A DNA stretch of 64,000 nucleotides, taken from Mucilaginibacter_A sp050954865 (GTDB lineage: Bacteria; Bacteroidota; Bacteroidia; Sphingobacteriales; Sphingobacteriaceae). Below are positions 8,593 to 17,555 of this stretch, piece by piece. Made by a program: the position numbers and the translations under genes. The DNA lies in NCBI GenBank assembly GCA_050954865.1, contig JBPBQN010000160.1, forward strand, positions 1-64,000. Direction: 5' to 3'. The notes under the pieces were generated by a model that saw only the letters and a list, made by a program, of their open reading frames with translations, did no database searches and was not told the DNA's origin. Numbering within the stretch: position 1 is the stretch's first letter; every line of letters begins with the position of its first letter.

Positions 8593-10869
8593 ATGAATAA
8601 AGATGTTTACAAACCAGTATTTTTTAGATTGAATATTGCTGAAGAAAAACTACAGTATGAATTATTATTAAAATCCAATCCTTCAATTCAAATATATGAC
8701 GAGATTGAGGGGCAACTAAGAGAACTATTAAAAATATTAAGCCCTTCAATTAGAATCAAAACTGAAGATTATCCGGAGCTGGTAAAGAAACATATTAATA
8801 ATCAAGGTTTATTTGAGTATGGAGTTTGGGTATATTATCCATGGAGTAACAATTTAATACATTTATTAGATGAAGAAGAGTTTGTAGAAGTAAGAACTAA
8901 TAGAAATAAATATAAAATCACACAAGAAGAACAAGAAATACTCCGAACAAAAAAAATTGGAATCGTTGGATTATCTGTTGGACAATCTATTGCTTTGACT
9001 TTGGCAATGGAAAGAACATGTGGAGAACTTCGGTTAGCCGATTTCGATGACGCGGAACTTAGTAATTTAAATCGTTTAAGAACAGGATTACATAATTTAG
9101 GAACAAAAAAAACGATAATTGCAGCACGAGAGATTGCAGAGTTAGACCCATTTTTAAATGTTGTAGTTTTTAATGATGGATTACATGAAAATAATTTTAA
9201 TAATTTTTTTACTGATAATGGAAAGTTAGATCTACTTGTAGAGGTTTGTGATGGATTAGACATAAAGATTGAAAGCCGCTTTAAAGCACGAGAACTTGGA
9301 ATACCAGTTGTGATGGATACAAACGATCGCGGTATGTTAGATGTTGAAAGATTTGATTTGGAACACGAACGACCAATACTTCATGGGCTATTGGGGAAAC
9401 TTGATTCCAAATCTCTAGCATCTCTTACAAATGAAGAAAAGATACCAATAATTTTAAAAATAGCAAATCTTGATACTATTTCATTAAGAGGCAAAGCTTC
9501 TATGATTGAAGTAGGACAATCAATATCTACGTGGCCACAATTAGCATCATCTGTTGTTTTGGGTGGTGCAGCTGTTACTGATATTGCTAGAAGAATTTTT
9601 TTAAATCAGTTTAATTCTTCAGGTAGATATTACATAGATTTTGAAGATATCATTACTGATATACAACATAATAATATTTCACAAATAAATCAAAATAAAA
9701 GGTCTGAGGTTTTTACAGATAATACTGCAAAATCATTAATATCGAAAACAAAAAATAAATTCCAAAATGTAAATAAAATAAGTTTAACAGAAAATCAGCT
9801 AAGAGAAATTGTCCAAGCTGGTATAGCAGCACCATCAACAGGAAATGATCAACCTTGGAAATGGTATTATACTGATGATATACTTTACTTATTTCATATA
9901 GAGGCACGTTCAAAATCTTTTGGTAATTACAAAAATGTAGCATCGTATTTAACATTTGGTGCTGTTTATGAAAATGTTATACTTAAATCTCAATGTTTAT
10001 TTTTGAATTTAACTTCAGATATTTTTCCATTAGGATATAATGAACCTCTTGTTTTTTCATTTTGCTTTACTAATCAATTAGATTTAGATCATAAACTACA
10101 CCAATTTGATTATTTATCAAAATTCATTTTTTCTAGATCAACCAATAGAAATCCTTCAAAAAAATCATCTATTGAAAACTACATATTGAAAAATCTAAAG
10201 GAAGTAACAGAATCGATTCATGAAGCCAACTTGTCTTTTATAACAAGTAAAGAGAAGATTGATACTATTGCTAGTATTATTGGTGCTTGTGACAAAATTC
10301 GAATTCTTAATAAGGATGGTCATTCCGATTTTGTAAACCGCGAAATGCGTTGGAATGAACAACATGTAAATCTTACAAAAGATGGAATTGATATAAAAAC
10401 TTTAGGACTTACTCCTTCACAAACATCTGCTTTAGAAATAATTAAAAGTTATAATATAATTGATTTTATAAAAAAAATTGAAGGTGGAAATGTATTAAAA
10501 AATGCCAGTATAAAATCACTAGAAAATACACCGGTTATAGGTTTAATTTCAATGAAAAATTCTCTACCACTGGATTACATAAATGGCGGTCGGGCTTACG
10601 AGAGATTATGGTTAGCTTCTGAAAGTCACAGTCTAGCTTTATACCCTATGATCTCTCCGATTTATTTGTTTTTAAGGCTCGAAAACAAAAATAATGATTT
10701 GTCAGAAAATGAAATAATATCACTAAAAAGCTTAAAGGAAACTTTTGATAATATTTTTCCGTTAAATAAAAAAGAAAATGGCATTTTCCTTTTTAAATTA
10801 TCGTATGCAGAAAAACCTCTTATTAGATCTTTAAGAATACCCATTGATCAAGTTTTGACAAGAGTATAA
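8593..10869 (+). CDS. ThiF (E1-like) - nitroreductase fusion, Rv1355c/MoeY-like
   Basis: A 758-residue two-domain protein. After a roughly 115-residue N-terminal region comes a ThiF/E1-type adenylation domain. It has KIGIVGLSVGQS (Rossmann loop, about 120-131), the nucleotide/Mg segment DFDDAELSNLNRLRTG, then VEVCDGLDIKIESR and VVMDTNDRG. I see no CxxC zinc pairs and no obvious catalytic Cys. From about residue 397 a nitroreductase-type flavin domain begins, with the FMN-binding APSTGNDQPWKW and an RSTNRNPS segment. The architecture matches the Rv1355c (MoeY) family of unknown function. The likely chemistry is ATP activation of a carboxylate coupled to a flavin redox step. Strongly AT-rich codon use. 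It is followed after 3 bp by the GNAT gene. Confidence 0.85.
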   Translation: MNKDVYKPVFFRLNIAEEKLQYELLLKSNPSIQIYDEIEGQLRELLKILSPSIRIKTEDYPELVKKHINNQGLFEYGVWVYYPWSNNLIHLLDEEEFVEVRTNRNKYKITQEEQEILRTKKIGIVGLSVGQSIALTLAMERTCGELRLADFDDAELSNLNRLRTGLHNLGTKKTIIAAREIAELDPFLNVVVFNDGLHENNFNNFFTDNGKLDLLVEVCDGLDIKIESRFKARELGIPVVMDTNDRGMLDVERFDLEHERPILHGLLGKLDSKSLASLTNEEKIPIILKIANLDTISLRGKASMIEVGQSISTWPQLASSVVLGGAAVTDIARRIFLNQFNSSGRYYIDFEDIITDIQHNNISQINQNKRSEVFTDNTAKSLISKTKNKFQNVNKISLTENQLREIVQAGIAAPSTGNDQPWKWYYTDDILYLFHIEARSKSFGNYKNVASYLTFGAVYENVILKSQCLFLNLTSDIFPLGYNEPLVFSFCFTNQLDLDHKLHQFDYLSKFIFSRSTNRNPSKKSSIENYILKNLKEVTESIHEANLSFITSKEKIDTIASIIGACDKIRILNKDGHSDFVNREMRWNEQHVNLTKDGIDIKTLGLTPSQTSALEIIKSYNIIDFIKKIEGGNVLKNASIKSLENTPVIGLISMKNSLPLDYINGGRAYERLWLASESHSLALYPMISPIYLFLRLENKNNDLSENEIISLKSLKETFDNIFPLNKKENGIFLFKLSYAEKPLIRSLRIPIDQVLTRV

Positions 10870-10872
10870 TAT

Positions 10873-11571
10873 ATGAATACTCTTAACCTAAGTATACGTG
10901 TGTTTAAAGCGACTGATGATTTAATAGCGTGTGAAAATTACATAAATCAACATATACGCGTTTTAGCTTCTTATGGTATTACAAAGTTATCATCCGCAAA
11001 TACACAATGGAAGAACGACCCTAATTGTTATATAATTTTGTTTGAATCTGAAAACAAAACAAAAATATATGGAGGAGGTAGAATACAGATAAAATCAGAG
11101 CATTTTAATTTGCCAATTGAAGAAGCTGTATCTGTTGTAGATAAAAATATTCATTCTTATGTTAAAAGAATAGGAAATTACAAAGTTGCAGAATTTTGTG
11201 GTTTATGGAATTCAAGAGAAGTTGCAGGCTATGGAATCGGTAGTATAATTTTAGGTAGAATTGGTGTAGCAATTGCATCACAATTAAATTTAAAACACTT
11301 AATGGCACTATGCTCACCAGCAACCTTACTTAATTGTACTAGGATTGGGTTTGAAGTAATATATGAACTTGGAAATAATGGAACTTTTTATTATCCAAAA
11401 GAAGGACTTATTGCAACAGCATTAATAATAAAAAATATTGATCTCTTAGAAAAGGCCAATCCTAATGAGAGAAATTTAATTTATAGCTTGAGAGAGAAAC
11501 CTATACAAAATTCAGTAGAAGCTGGACCAAAGGGAACTATGATAATTGATTATAATATTAGAATCTCTTGA
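10873..11571 (+). CDS. GNAT-fold N-acyltransferase
   Basis: A 232-residue protein. Its centre looks like a GNAT acetyl/acyltransferase: AEFCGLWNSREVAGYGIGSIILG (split here as AEFCGLWNSREV and AGYGIGSIILG, about residues 108-130) gives motif A with the acyl-CoA pyrophosphate loop. It is followed by LKHLMALCSPATL and the GFEVIYELG strand typical of motif B. The E-x-x-G-x-W-x-x-R block before motif A recalls N-acyl amino acid and acyl-homoserine lactone synthases, but I cannot confirm that. It lies 3 bp after the ThiF-nitroreductase gene and its TGA shares a base with the kinase ATG, so translation is probably coupled. Confidence 0.7.
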   Translation: MNTLNLSIRVFKATDDLIACENYINQHIRVLASYGITKLSSANTQWKNDPNCYIILFESENKTKIYGGGRIQIKSEHFNLPIEEAVSVVDKNIHSYVKRIGNYKVAEFCGLWNSREVAGYGIGSIILGRIGVAIASQLNLKHLMALCSPATLLNCTRIGFEVIYELGNNGTFYYPKEGLIATALIIKNIDLLEKANPNERNLIYSLREKPIQNSVEAGPKGTMIIDYNIRIS

Positions 11572-13754
11572 TGATGAAAAATATTTTCTTGATCATACTA
11601 ATTCAACTTATTGTTTTAGTTACAAATTTTAATATTTATGCTAAAAACATAAATTATAAAGGTGGAAGATTATTGATTGGAAAGGAAATTGAGGTGTTTG
11701 AAGATAGATTCAACACTTACAATTTAAATAATGTTTTACAAAGTTCTAAATTTCAAAATAACAAACAATTGATTCCGAATTTCGACATTAGTAATTCTAA
11801 ATTTTGGATTAAATTTAAAGTAACTAATAATTATTATCAATCAAACTTATTTCTTGAGGTGGACAATGCTTTAATAAATATCTGTAATTTATATACATTA
11901 AAAAACAATCGGTTAACACTATTGGAATCTTTTGGAACAAATAAAATTTACAATCAACGAAAATACAAATACCCAGACTTTATTTTCGATTTAAATATAC
12001 CGATTGATTCAACGATAAGTTATGTTTTAGAAATAAAAAGTAATGATCAATTATTGGTTCCAATTAGCTTAAATTCTCCACAAGCAATAGCCGAATTGCA
12101 AAACACGAAAGATATAATATCTGGTATTCATATCGGAGCTTTATTAGTCATGATATTTTATAATATTTTTATATATTTTTCAATTAGAGATAAAAGTTAT
12201 ATTTTTTATGTATTGTATATTACTTTTATTGGATTGACTCAGATTACATTAACAGGATACAGCTATAAATATTTGTTTTTTAATCATCCAACTATATTCA
12301 AACTATGCATTGTAGTTGCTCCTTCTTTAGCAGGAATTAGTGCTGTTTACTTTATTAAATTTTTTTTAAATACAAAAGTATTAACGCCTACCTTAAACAA
12401 ATTATTATATATTATTATATTTTTATATATTATTGCTTTATCCTTAAGAGTAGTTGGACAAGATCAACTAAGTTCAAGAGCGATTGACATAACTGCTCTT
12501 TTTGTTGCTGTAATAGTTTATTGTATCGCAATAAAACTTACAATGAAAAATTATCGGCCAGCCAAGTTTTTTTTATTTGCTTGGTCTTTGTTTATTGTTG
12601 GTCTAATTTTGTTTGTTTTAAGAAATTTAAATATTCTCCCTGATAATAGCTATACAAATTATACAATGCAAGTAGGTACTGTTTTAGAAGTTACTTTATT
12701 ATCGGTAGCCCTCGCCGATAAAATAAACATTTACAAAAAAGAAAAAGAACTTTCCCAAGCAGCAACATTATCTGCTTTACAAGAAAATGATCGAATTATT
12801 CGCGAACAAAACAGTACTCTAGAACGTAAAGTGAATGAACGAACAAACGAATTGGTTGCAACAAACAACAACTTAAATAAAACTTTAACTGACTTGAAAG
12901 AAACACAAACGCAATTGGTAGAAGCAGAAAAGATGGCTTCGTTAGGACAACTTACTGCTGGTATTGCGCATGAAATTAATAATCCTATCAATTTTGTTAC
13001 ATCTAATGTTGCACCATTAAGACGAGATGTGGATATTTTAGTTGATGCAATTATAAACATAGAATCTTTAGGTTTATCTGAAGTATCCACAGACGAAAAA
13101 CAACAACAAATTGAAGATTATAAAGAAGAGATTGACCTTGATTATTTGAAAATAGAAATTAATCACTTGTTAAATGGTATTCATGAAGGTGCTACCAGAA
13201 CGGCTGATATTGTGAAAGGATTAAAAATATTTTCACGTTTAGATGAAGATGATCTAAAAAAAGCAGATATTAATGAAGGTTTACAATCTACCTTAACTAT
13301 TGCAAATAATTTGATTGGAAACAAAATACAAGTTATCAAAAACTTTGGAAATATTCCGTTAATTGAATGCTTTCCCGGTAAATTAAATCAGGTATTTTTA
13401 AATATGATTTCTAATGCCGTATTTGCAATTCAGGAAAAATTTACCAATCAGGCTGGTGGCATTTTAAAAATTACAACCAGCAATAATGATCAGTATCTAA
13501 CTATAAAAATAGACGATAATGGTACAGGAATGAGCGAGGCTACAAAAAAGAAAATATTTGAGCCTTTTTTTACGACTAAAAATGTTGGTGTAGGTACTGG
13601 TTTAGGTATGTCTATTGCTTACAATACTATCAAAAAGCATAACGCAGAAATTTATCTAAACTCTACCGAAGGAGTTGGTACTGAATTTATAATACAACTA
13701 AACTTGGTTTTTAAAGAACCAGTAGCAGATTATCAAAGTGAGCAACAAGGATAA
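11571..13754 (+). CDS. 7TMR-DISM sensor histidine kinase
   Basis: Membrane sensor kinase of about 727 residues. In order: signal peptide; a beta-rich extracytoplasmic 7TMR-DISM type 2 domain (about 30-165), a fold related to carbohydrate-binding modules; seven membrane helices (about 180-385); a coiled coil (about 390-450, with RKVNERTNELVATNNNL); a dimerisation box with phospho-acceptor His near residue 467 (GIAHEINNPINF); and an ATPase domain with N-box NQVFLNMISNAV, G1 DDNGTGM and G2 GVGTGLGMS. The ATG at 11571 overlaps the upstream TGA by one base; another ATG follows directly. It probably senses a small ligand; being co-operonic with two enzymes suggests their product. Confidence 0.92.
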   Translation: MMKNIFLIILIQLIVLVTNFNIYAKNINYKGGRLLIGKEIEVFEDRFNTYNLNNVLQSSKFQNNKQLIPNFDISNSKFWIKFKVTNNYYQSNLFLEVDNALINICNLYTLKNNRLTLLESFGTNKIYNQRKYKYPDFIFDLNIPIDSTISYVLEIKSNDQLLVPISLNSPQAIAELQNTKDIISGIHIGALLVMIFYNIFIYFSIRDKSYIFYVLYITFIGLTQITLTGYSYKYLFFNHPTIFKLCIVVAPSLAGISAVYFIKFFLNTKVLTPTLNKLLYIIIFLYIIALSLRVVGQDQLSSRAIDITALFVAVIVYCIAIKLTMKNYRPAKFFLFAWSLFIVGLILFVLRNLNILPDNSYTNYTMQVGTVLEVTLLSVALADKINIYKKEKELSQAATLSALQENDRIIREQNSTLERKVNERTNELVATNNNLNKTLTDLKETQTQLVEAEKMASLGQLTAGIAHEINNPINFVTSNVAPLRRDVDILVDAIINIESLGLSEVSTDEKQQQIEDYKEEIDLDYLKIEINHLLNGIHEGATRTADIVKGLKIFSRLDEDDLKKADINEGLQSTLTIANNLIGNKIQVIKNFGNIPLIECFPGKLNQVFLNMISNAVFAIQEKFTNQAGGILKITTSNNDQYLTIKIDDNGTGMSEATKKKIFEPFFTTKNVGVGTGLGMSIAYNTIKKHNAEIYLNSTEGVGTEFIIQLNLVFKEPVADYQSEQQG

Positions 13755-14829
13755 AATCAAGATTTTATATTTAGACGATGAAATCAACAATTTGGTTGGA
13801 TTTAAAGCATCTTTTAGAGTAGATTATAATATTTTAATTGCTAACAACAGCGCAGAAGCATATCAGCAATTAGAGAAACATAAAGATATTCGTATCATCT
13901 TCTGTGATCAGCGCATGCCAGACCAAACTGGTGTAGAGTTTTTTGAAGAAATTAGAAATATTTATCCGCTTCCAATTCGCATTTTATTAACAGGATATAC
14001 TGATATAGAATCTGTTATTGAATCGATTAATAGAGGTAATATTTTTAGATATGTTAAAAAACCTTGGGCAACAGAAGAAATTGTATCCAGCATTGATCAG
14101 GCTAACAAGTTCTACACCGTTAACTCAATGCTTTCTGTTAAAAATGTTGAGTTACAAAAAGCTTACAATGAGTTAGAAAAGTTTGCCTACAGTGTAACAC
14201 ACGATATCCGAGGTCCATTACTAAGCATTTTAGGTGCAACTGATGTAGCACAATACATTGATGATATTGGAGAGATCAAAGAAATGTTGCGGCTGATGGA
14301 AAAATCAGTTAAAAAACTTGATGCTTTTATCCTGAATATTCATGATTATTATAGTTTAAAACAAGGTGAACTTCAAATTAAAGATGTAAAACTGGAAGAT
14401 ATTGTTAAAGATCAAATAGAAAATTTTAAGGTTACGACCACTATAAAAAACATTACGTTTACAACGCATGTAGAACAAAACGAACCTTTCAGAACTGATG
14501 AAGTATCACTTAAAATTATACTAAACAATCTGCTTTCAAATGCTTTTAAATATCAGCAAAAAAACAATGCTGATAAACGTGTTGATTTGGATATCCAAGT
14601 AAAAAAAGGAATTGCAATTATTCAAATAAAAGATAACGGAATAGGTATTTTAGAAAAACATATAGGTGATATATTTAATATGTTTTTTAGAGCAACTGCG
14701 GAAGAAGTTGGATCTGGAATTGGATTGTATAATGTTAATGATGCTGTTACAAAGTTAGCCGGAGAGATAAAGGTAACTTCTGTTTTTAATGAAGGAACAA
14801 CTTTTTTAATCACAATACCCACAAGATAA
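13738..14829 (+). CDS. receiver-histidine kinase hybrid (cytoplasmic)
   Basis: 363 residues: N-terminal receiver (phospho-acceptor Asp 57 in FCDQRMP, LLTGYTD, VKKPW), a short linker, then a HisKA-like helix with His 155 (THDIRGPLLSI) and an ATPase domain (NNLLSNAFKYQ, IKDNGIGI, GSGIGLYNV). No membrane segment. A GTG start is used, overlapping the preceding kinase gene by 17 bp; no later start would keep the receiver intact. A receiver placed before a kinase suggests an intermediate phosphorelay step or a kinase controlled by phosphorylation from the membrane sensor. Confidence 0.9.
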   Translation: MSNKDKIKILYLDDEINNLVGFKASFRVDYNILIANNSAEAYQQLEKHKDIRIIFCDQRMPDQTGVEFFEEIRNIYPLPIRILLTGYTDIESVIESINRGNIFRYVKKPWATEEIVSSIDQANKFYTVNSMLSVKNVELQKAYNELEKFAYSVTHDIRGPLLSILGATDVAQYIDDIGEIKEMLRLMEKSVKKLDAFILNIHDYYSLKQGELQIKDVKLEDIVKDQIENFKVTTTIKNITFTTHVEQNEPFRTDEVSLKIILNNLLSNAFKYQQKNNADKRVDLDIQVKKGIAIIQIKDNGIGILEKHIGDIFNMFFRATAEEVGSGIGLYNVNDAVTKLAGEIKVTSVFNEGTTFLITIPTR

Positions 14830-14830
14830 T

Positions 14831-15232
14831 ATGCCACAAACTACTAATGTTATTATTATAGATGATAGTGTAGAAGATTGTTATCTGATCAAAAAAAGAT
14901 TAAAAAATTTAGATTTAAATGTAAATGTTATTTCATTTTCTAACGGCCTGGAAGCATACAATTATTTGACTGATATTAATTTAAACTCATCTCATTCATC
15001 AGCTAAAAACATAATTATTTTAGATATATACATGCCGTTGATGGATGGATTTGAATTTGTAGAAGAGTTTGAGAAACTACCAACAACTATCCAAAAGCAA
15101 TATACAATTTGTGCTTTAACTTCTTCAGTATGGAAAAGCAATATGGAAAGAATGGTAAGTTATAAATCTATAAAATCATTTTTAGAGAAGCCAATTAAAA
15201 CAGAAAGTTTGTTAGAACTGATTGAAAGTTAG
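14831..15232 (+). CDS. single-domain response regulator (CheY-like)
   Basis: 133 residues, receiver only: acidic pair at residues 11-12 (IIIDDSVED), phospho-acceptor Asp 65 in ILDIYMPLMDG, Thr/Ser in ALTSS and Lys in FLEKPIK. It starts one base after the stop of the hybrid kinase, so it is the operon's last gene. It resembles the Rcp1-like receivers that partner bacteriophytochrome-type kinases. It has no output domain, so its effect must be through protein contact or phosphotransfer. Confidence 0.9.
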   Translation: MPQTTNVIIIDDSVEDCYLIKKRLKNLDLNVNVISFSNGLEAYNYLTDINLNSSHSSAKNIIILDIYMPLMDGFEFVEEFEKLPTTIQKQYTICALTSSVWKSNMERMVSYKSIKSFLEKPIKTESLLELIES

Positions 15233-15242
15233 ATAATATTAC

Positions 15243-15256
15243 ATGCTTCTTTTAGC
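15243..15256 (-). repeat. dispersed motif, GA variant
   Basis: ATGCTTCTTTTAGC on the plus strand, ten bases after the last island gene. It is loosely paired with the opposite-strand copy at 15300-15313. Confidence 0.65.
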
Positions 15257-15291
15257 AACAAAAAGTTGCAAGTAAATTTAATCATTTACAA

Positions 15292-15313
15292 TTTTAGGCG
15301 ATAAAAGAAGTAT
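15292..15313 (+). repeat. dispersed motif, extended copy
   Basis: TTTTAGGC followed by GATAAAAGAAGTAT. It is the inverted partner of the copy at 15243, and both lie between the convergent island operon and pyk. Confidence 0.7.
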
Positions 15314-15337
15314 CTGAATTTGCAAAAGTTATGATGC

Positions 15338-15374
15338 AAAAAGAGCATTCTTAAAATTTAAGAATGCTCTTTTT
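15338..15374. terminator. bidirectional intrinsic terminator, pyk / island operon
   Basis: A perfect 18-bp stem (15338-15355 with 15357-15374) whose A-rich and T-rich ends give a U-run in both directions. It ends 18 bp beyond the pyk stop codon on the minus strand. Confidence 0.85.
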
Positions 15375-15392
15375 ATTAATATAAATTATAAG

Positions 15393-16826
15393 TTAGATTG
15401 TACTAACCTTAATCATGTTAGTTCTTCCTTTTTTCTCCATTGGGATGGCTGCAGTATTAATTACAACATCACCTTCTTCTACCAGGTTCTGGCTTTTTAA
15501 AATGGCGTTGATTTCTTCGATAGTTCCATCGGTAGAATTGGTATCAAATTTATCGTAATAAAAACCTCTAACACCCCAAAGTAAGCTTAAAGTTCTAAGC
15601 AAATGGCGGTTTCTGGTGAAGATAAAGGTATTTGCTTTTGGGCGGTGACTGGAGATTTCAAACGCAGTATAACCAGAAGATGTCATGGTTACAATCCCGG
15701 CTGCATTGGTATGTTCAGAAAGATAAACAGCAGAACTGCAAACTGCATCAGACAAAACCGTAGAAGATTGTTCATTAACCGGTTTTGGTGTATGGAAAGG
15801 ATAACCAAACTCTTCTACATTTTTGATGATTTTTTGCATCGTCTCGATTACAATCACCGGATATTCTCCAACAGAAGTTTCGCCACTCAGCATTACTGCA
15901 TCTGCACCGTCTAAAACGGAGTTGGCTACATCATTTACTTCTGCACGGGTTGGGCGCGGCGTAGTGATCATGCTTTCCAGCATTTGAGTGGCTACAATTA
16001 CAGGTTTGGAAGCTGCACGACATTTACGTGCAATCATTTTTTGTAACAACGGCACCTGCTCCATCGGCATTTCAACACCTAAATCACCACGGGCAACCAT
16101 TACGCCATCTGTTGCTGCAATAATAGCATCAATATGTTCTATCGCTTCGGGTTTTTCAACTTTAGCAATTACTCTTGCAGATTTGCCGCTGCGGCTGATG
16201 ATGCGTTTCAAATCAACAATATCTTCCGCATTACGCACAAAGGACAAGCCGATCCACTCTATATCGTTTTTTAAGGCAAAATCCAGGTTAAACAAATCTT
16301 CTTCTGTTAAACTTGGGATAGAAACTTTAGTATTTGGCAAATTAACACCTTTACGGGAAGTTAAAATTCCACCATAAACCACTTCGCACACTACAGTATC
16401 ACGATTGTTGGTTTCTTTCACTTTCATTTGCAACTTTCCGTCATCCAGCAAAATCATTTCACCGGCAACTACATCTTTCGGGAAACTTTCATAAGTGATG
16501 TAAATCTGGTTTTCATCACCGATACATTCTTTGGTAGTCATGTTGATGGTTTTTCCGTTAATTAACTGGATACCACCTTCTTTAACCATACCAATCCTGA
16601 TTTTCGGTCCTTGCAAATCAGCCAAAATACCGACATTTAACTTATACTGATCGTTAATTTCGCGGATATTATCAATCGCTATCTGATGGTCTGCTTGTTT
16701 TCCATGAGAGAAATTCAATCTGCAAACGTTAACACCTGCCCGAATTAAAGATAACAGCATTTCTTTTTGCGACGAAACCGGCCCAAGCGTGGCAACTATC
16801 TTAGTTCTTTTGTGCGAAATTTTCAT
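15393..16826 (-). CDS. pyk: pyruvate kinase
   Basis: Makes pyruvate and ATP from phosphoenolpyruvate and ADP, the last step of glycolysis. The 477-residue protein starts MKISHKRTKIVATLGP and contains CRLNFSHG, the active-site signature AKVEKPEAIEHIDAI with the catalytic Lys, MVARGDLGVEMP with the Mg ligands, and the C-terminal alpha/beta domain. Normal family length. A TAATTTTG promoter box and a motif copy lie in its leader. Confidence 0.97.
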   Translation of the reverse strand: MKISHKRTKIVATLGPVSSQKEMLLSLIRAGVNVCRLNFSHGKQADHQIAIDNIREINDQYKLNVGILADLQGPKIRIGMVKEGGIQLINGKTINMTTKECIGDENQIYITYESFPKDVVAGEMILLDDGKLQMKVKETNNRDTVVCEVVYGGILTSRKGVNLPNTKVSIPSLTEEDLFNLDFALKNDIEWIGLSFVRNAEDIVDLKRIISRSGKSARVIAKVEKPEAIEHIDAIIAATDGVMVARGDLGVEMPMEQVPLLQKMIARKCRAASKPVIVATQMLESMITTPRPTRAEVNDVANSVLDGADAVMLSGETSVGEYPVIVIETMQKIIKNVEEFGYPFHTPKPVNEQSSTVLSDAVCSSAVYLSEHTNAAGIVTMTSSGYTAFEISSHRPKANTFIFTRNRHLLRTLSLLWGVRGFYYDKFDTNSTDGTIEEINAILKSQNLVEEGDVVINTAAIPMEKKGRTNMIKVSTI

Positions 16827-16853
16827 GTATTTGTAATAAGTTTTAATTTTATC

Positions 16854-16867
16854 GTGCTTCTTTTATC
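16854..16867 (-). repeat. dispersed motif in the pyk leader
   Basis: GTGCTTCTTTTATC on the plus strand, one mismatch from the core. It lies between the promoter -7 box and the pyk start codon, so it would be transcribed in sense orientation. Confidence 0.55.
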
Positions 16868-16871
16868 AGAA

Positions 16872-16879
16872 CAAAATTA
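16872..16879 (-). promoter_or_regulatory. -7 box of the pyk promoter
   Basis: TAATTTTG on the minus strand; no clear TTTG at -33. The leader is about 40 bases. Confidence 0.45.
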
Positions 16880-16909
16880 GTGTAATTTTCACACTAAGAA
16901 TGAAATTGT

Positions 16910-17329
16910 TTAAAATAAGAGGTTTTCGTTAGATTTGATTTTCTTCGGATCAACACGAACTACCTTTTTAATATTTTCTATCTGCTTTAAACGGCAAATC
17001 ATGTTGCCCAGATCTTCATCATCAAAATGATTTTTAATCAGCATAAAATAATTCACGCTTGCCATTTCCGGAATTAAAAAACCGGCTGCACCGCGGTTGG
17101 CAATAATATAAAATTCTGTTTCGAATGTTTTAATTTGATAAAAATACTGCGAAAACTGCATCGGCTCGTTGCCCGCAAACAAGTTTAGTTCGTAATCATT
17201 AACCTTCCTGAAATCCGCATTAAGTTCTTTGTTGATGTGATAGCAAAGCCGATAATCTTTTAATTGCGATGTAATTGCGATTAAAATAAAATCCAGATCT
17301 AACTCAAAACTTAGTATTCTCCTGTTCAA
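16910..17329 (-). CDS. IPExxxVDY family protein
   Basis: A 139-residue protein of a Bacteroidota-specific family of unknown function, named from a motif seen here as IPEMASVNY (Asp replaced by Asn) at about residues 86-94. No signal peptide or membrane segment. It lies between pyk and acpP, its common neighbourhood in the phylum, and is transcribed away from acpP. Confidence 0.85.
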   Translation of the reverse strand: MNRRILSFELDLDFILIAITSQLKDYRLCYHINKELNADFRKVNDYELNLFAGNEPMQFSQYFYQIKTFETEFYIIANRGAAGFLIPEMASVNYFMLIKNHFDDEDLGNMICRLKQIENIKKVVRVDPKKIKSNENLLF

Positions 17330-17434
17330 CTCTATAAATTATAAATTATTTTTACACTACAAATGAAACTATAAATAGCTTTACGGTATTACGCTTTTAC
17401 TAATAAATTTTAATTTTTGGTGCAAAAAAACATC

Positions 17435-17448
17435 GATAAAAACAGCAT
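17435..17448 (+). repeat. dispersed motif, AC variant
   Basis: GATAAAAACAGCAT preceded by ATC. A decayed second copy (TTTAGGCGCGGTAAAAGTGA) follows at about 17465-17484. Confidence 0.65.
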
Positions 17449-17491
17449 TTAAATTGCAGCATATTTAGGCGCGGTAAAAGTGATTGTTAGA

Positions 17492-17522
17492 TTTGATATT
17501 TGATTTAATTTATTTTTCTTTG
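17492..17522 (+). promoter_or_regulatory. acpP-fabF-rnc promoter
   Basis: TTTG at 17492-17495, 19 bases, then TTTCTTTG at 17515-17522, a close match to the Bacteroidota TTTG-N19-TAnnTTTG promoter. The leader to the acpP ATG is about 30 bases. Confidence 0.65.
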
Positions 17523-17555
17523 CACAGATTTATTTAACCCATAAAAACTAAGACT

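Noticed and set aside
10873..11571. Calling the GNAT protein an acyl-homoserine lactone synthase
   Set aside because: Only the general fold and an E-x-x-G-x-W-x-x-R block suggest it; the diagnostic LuxI residues cannot be placed with confidence.
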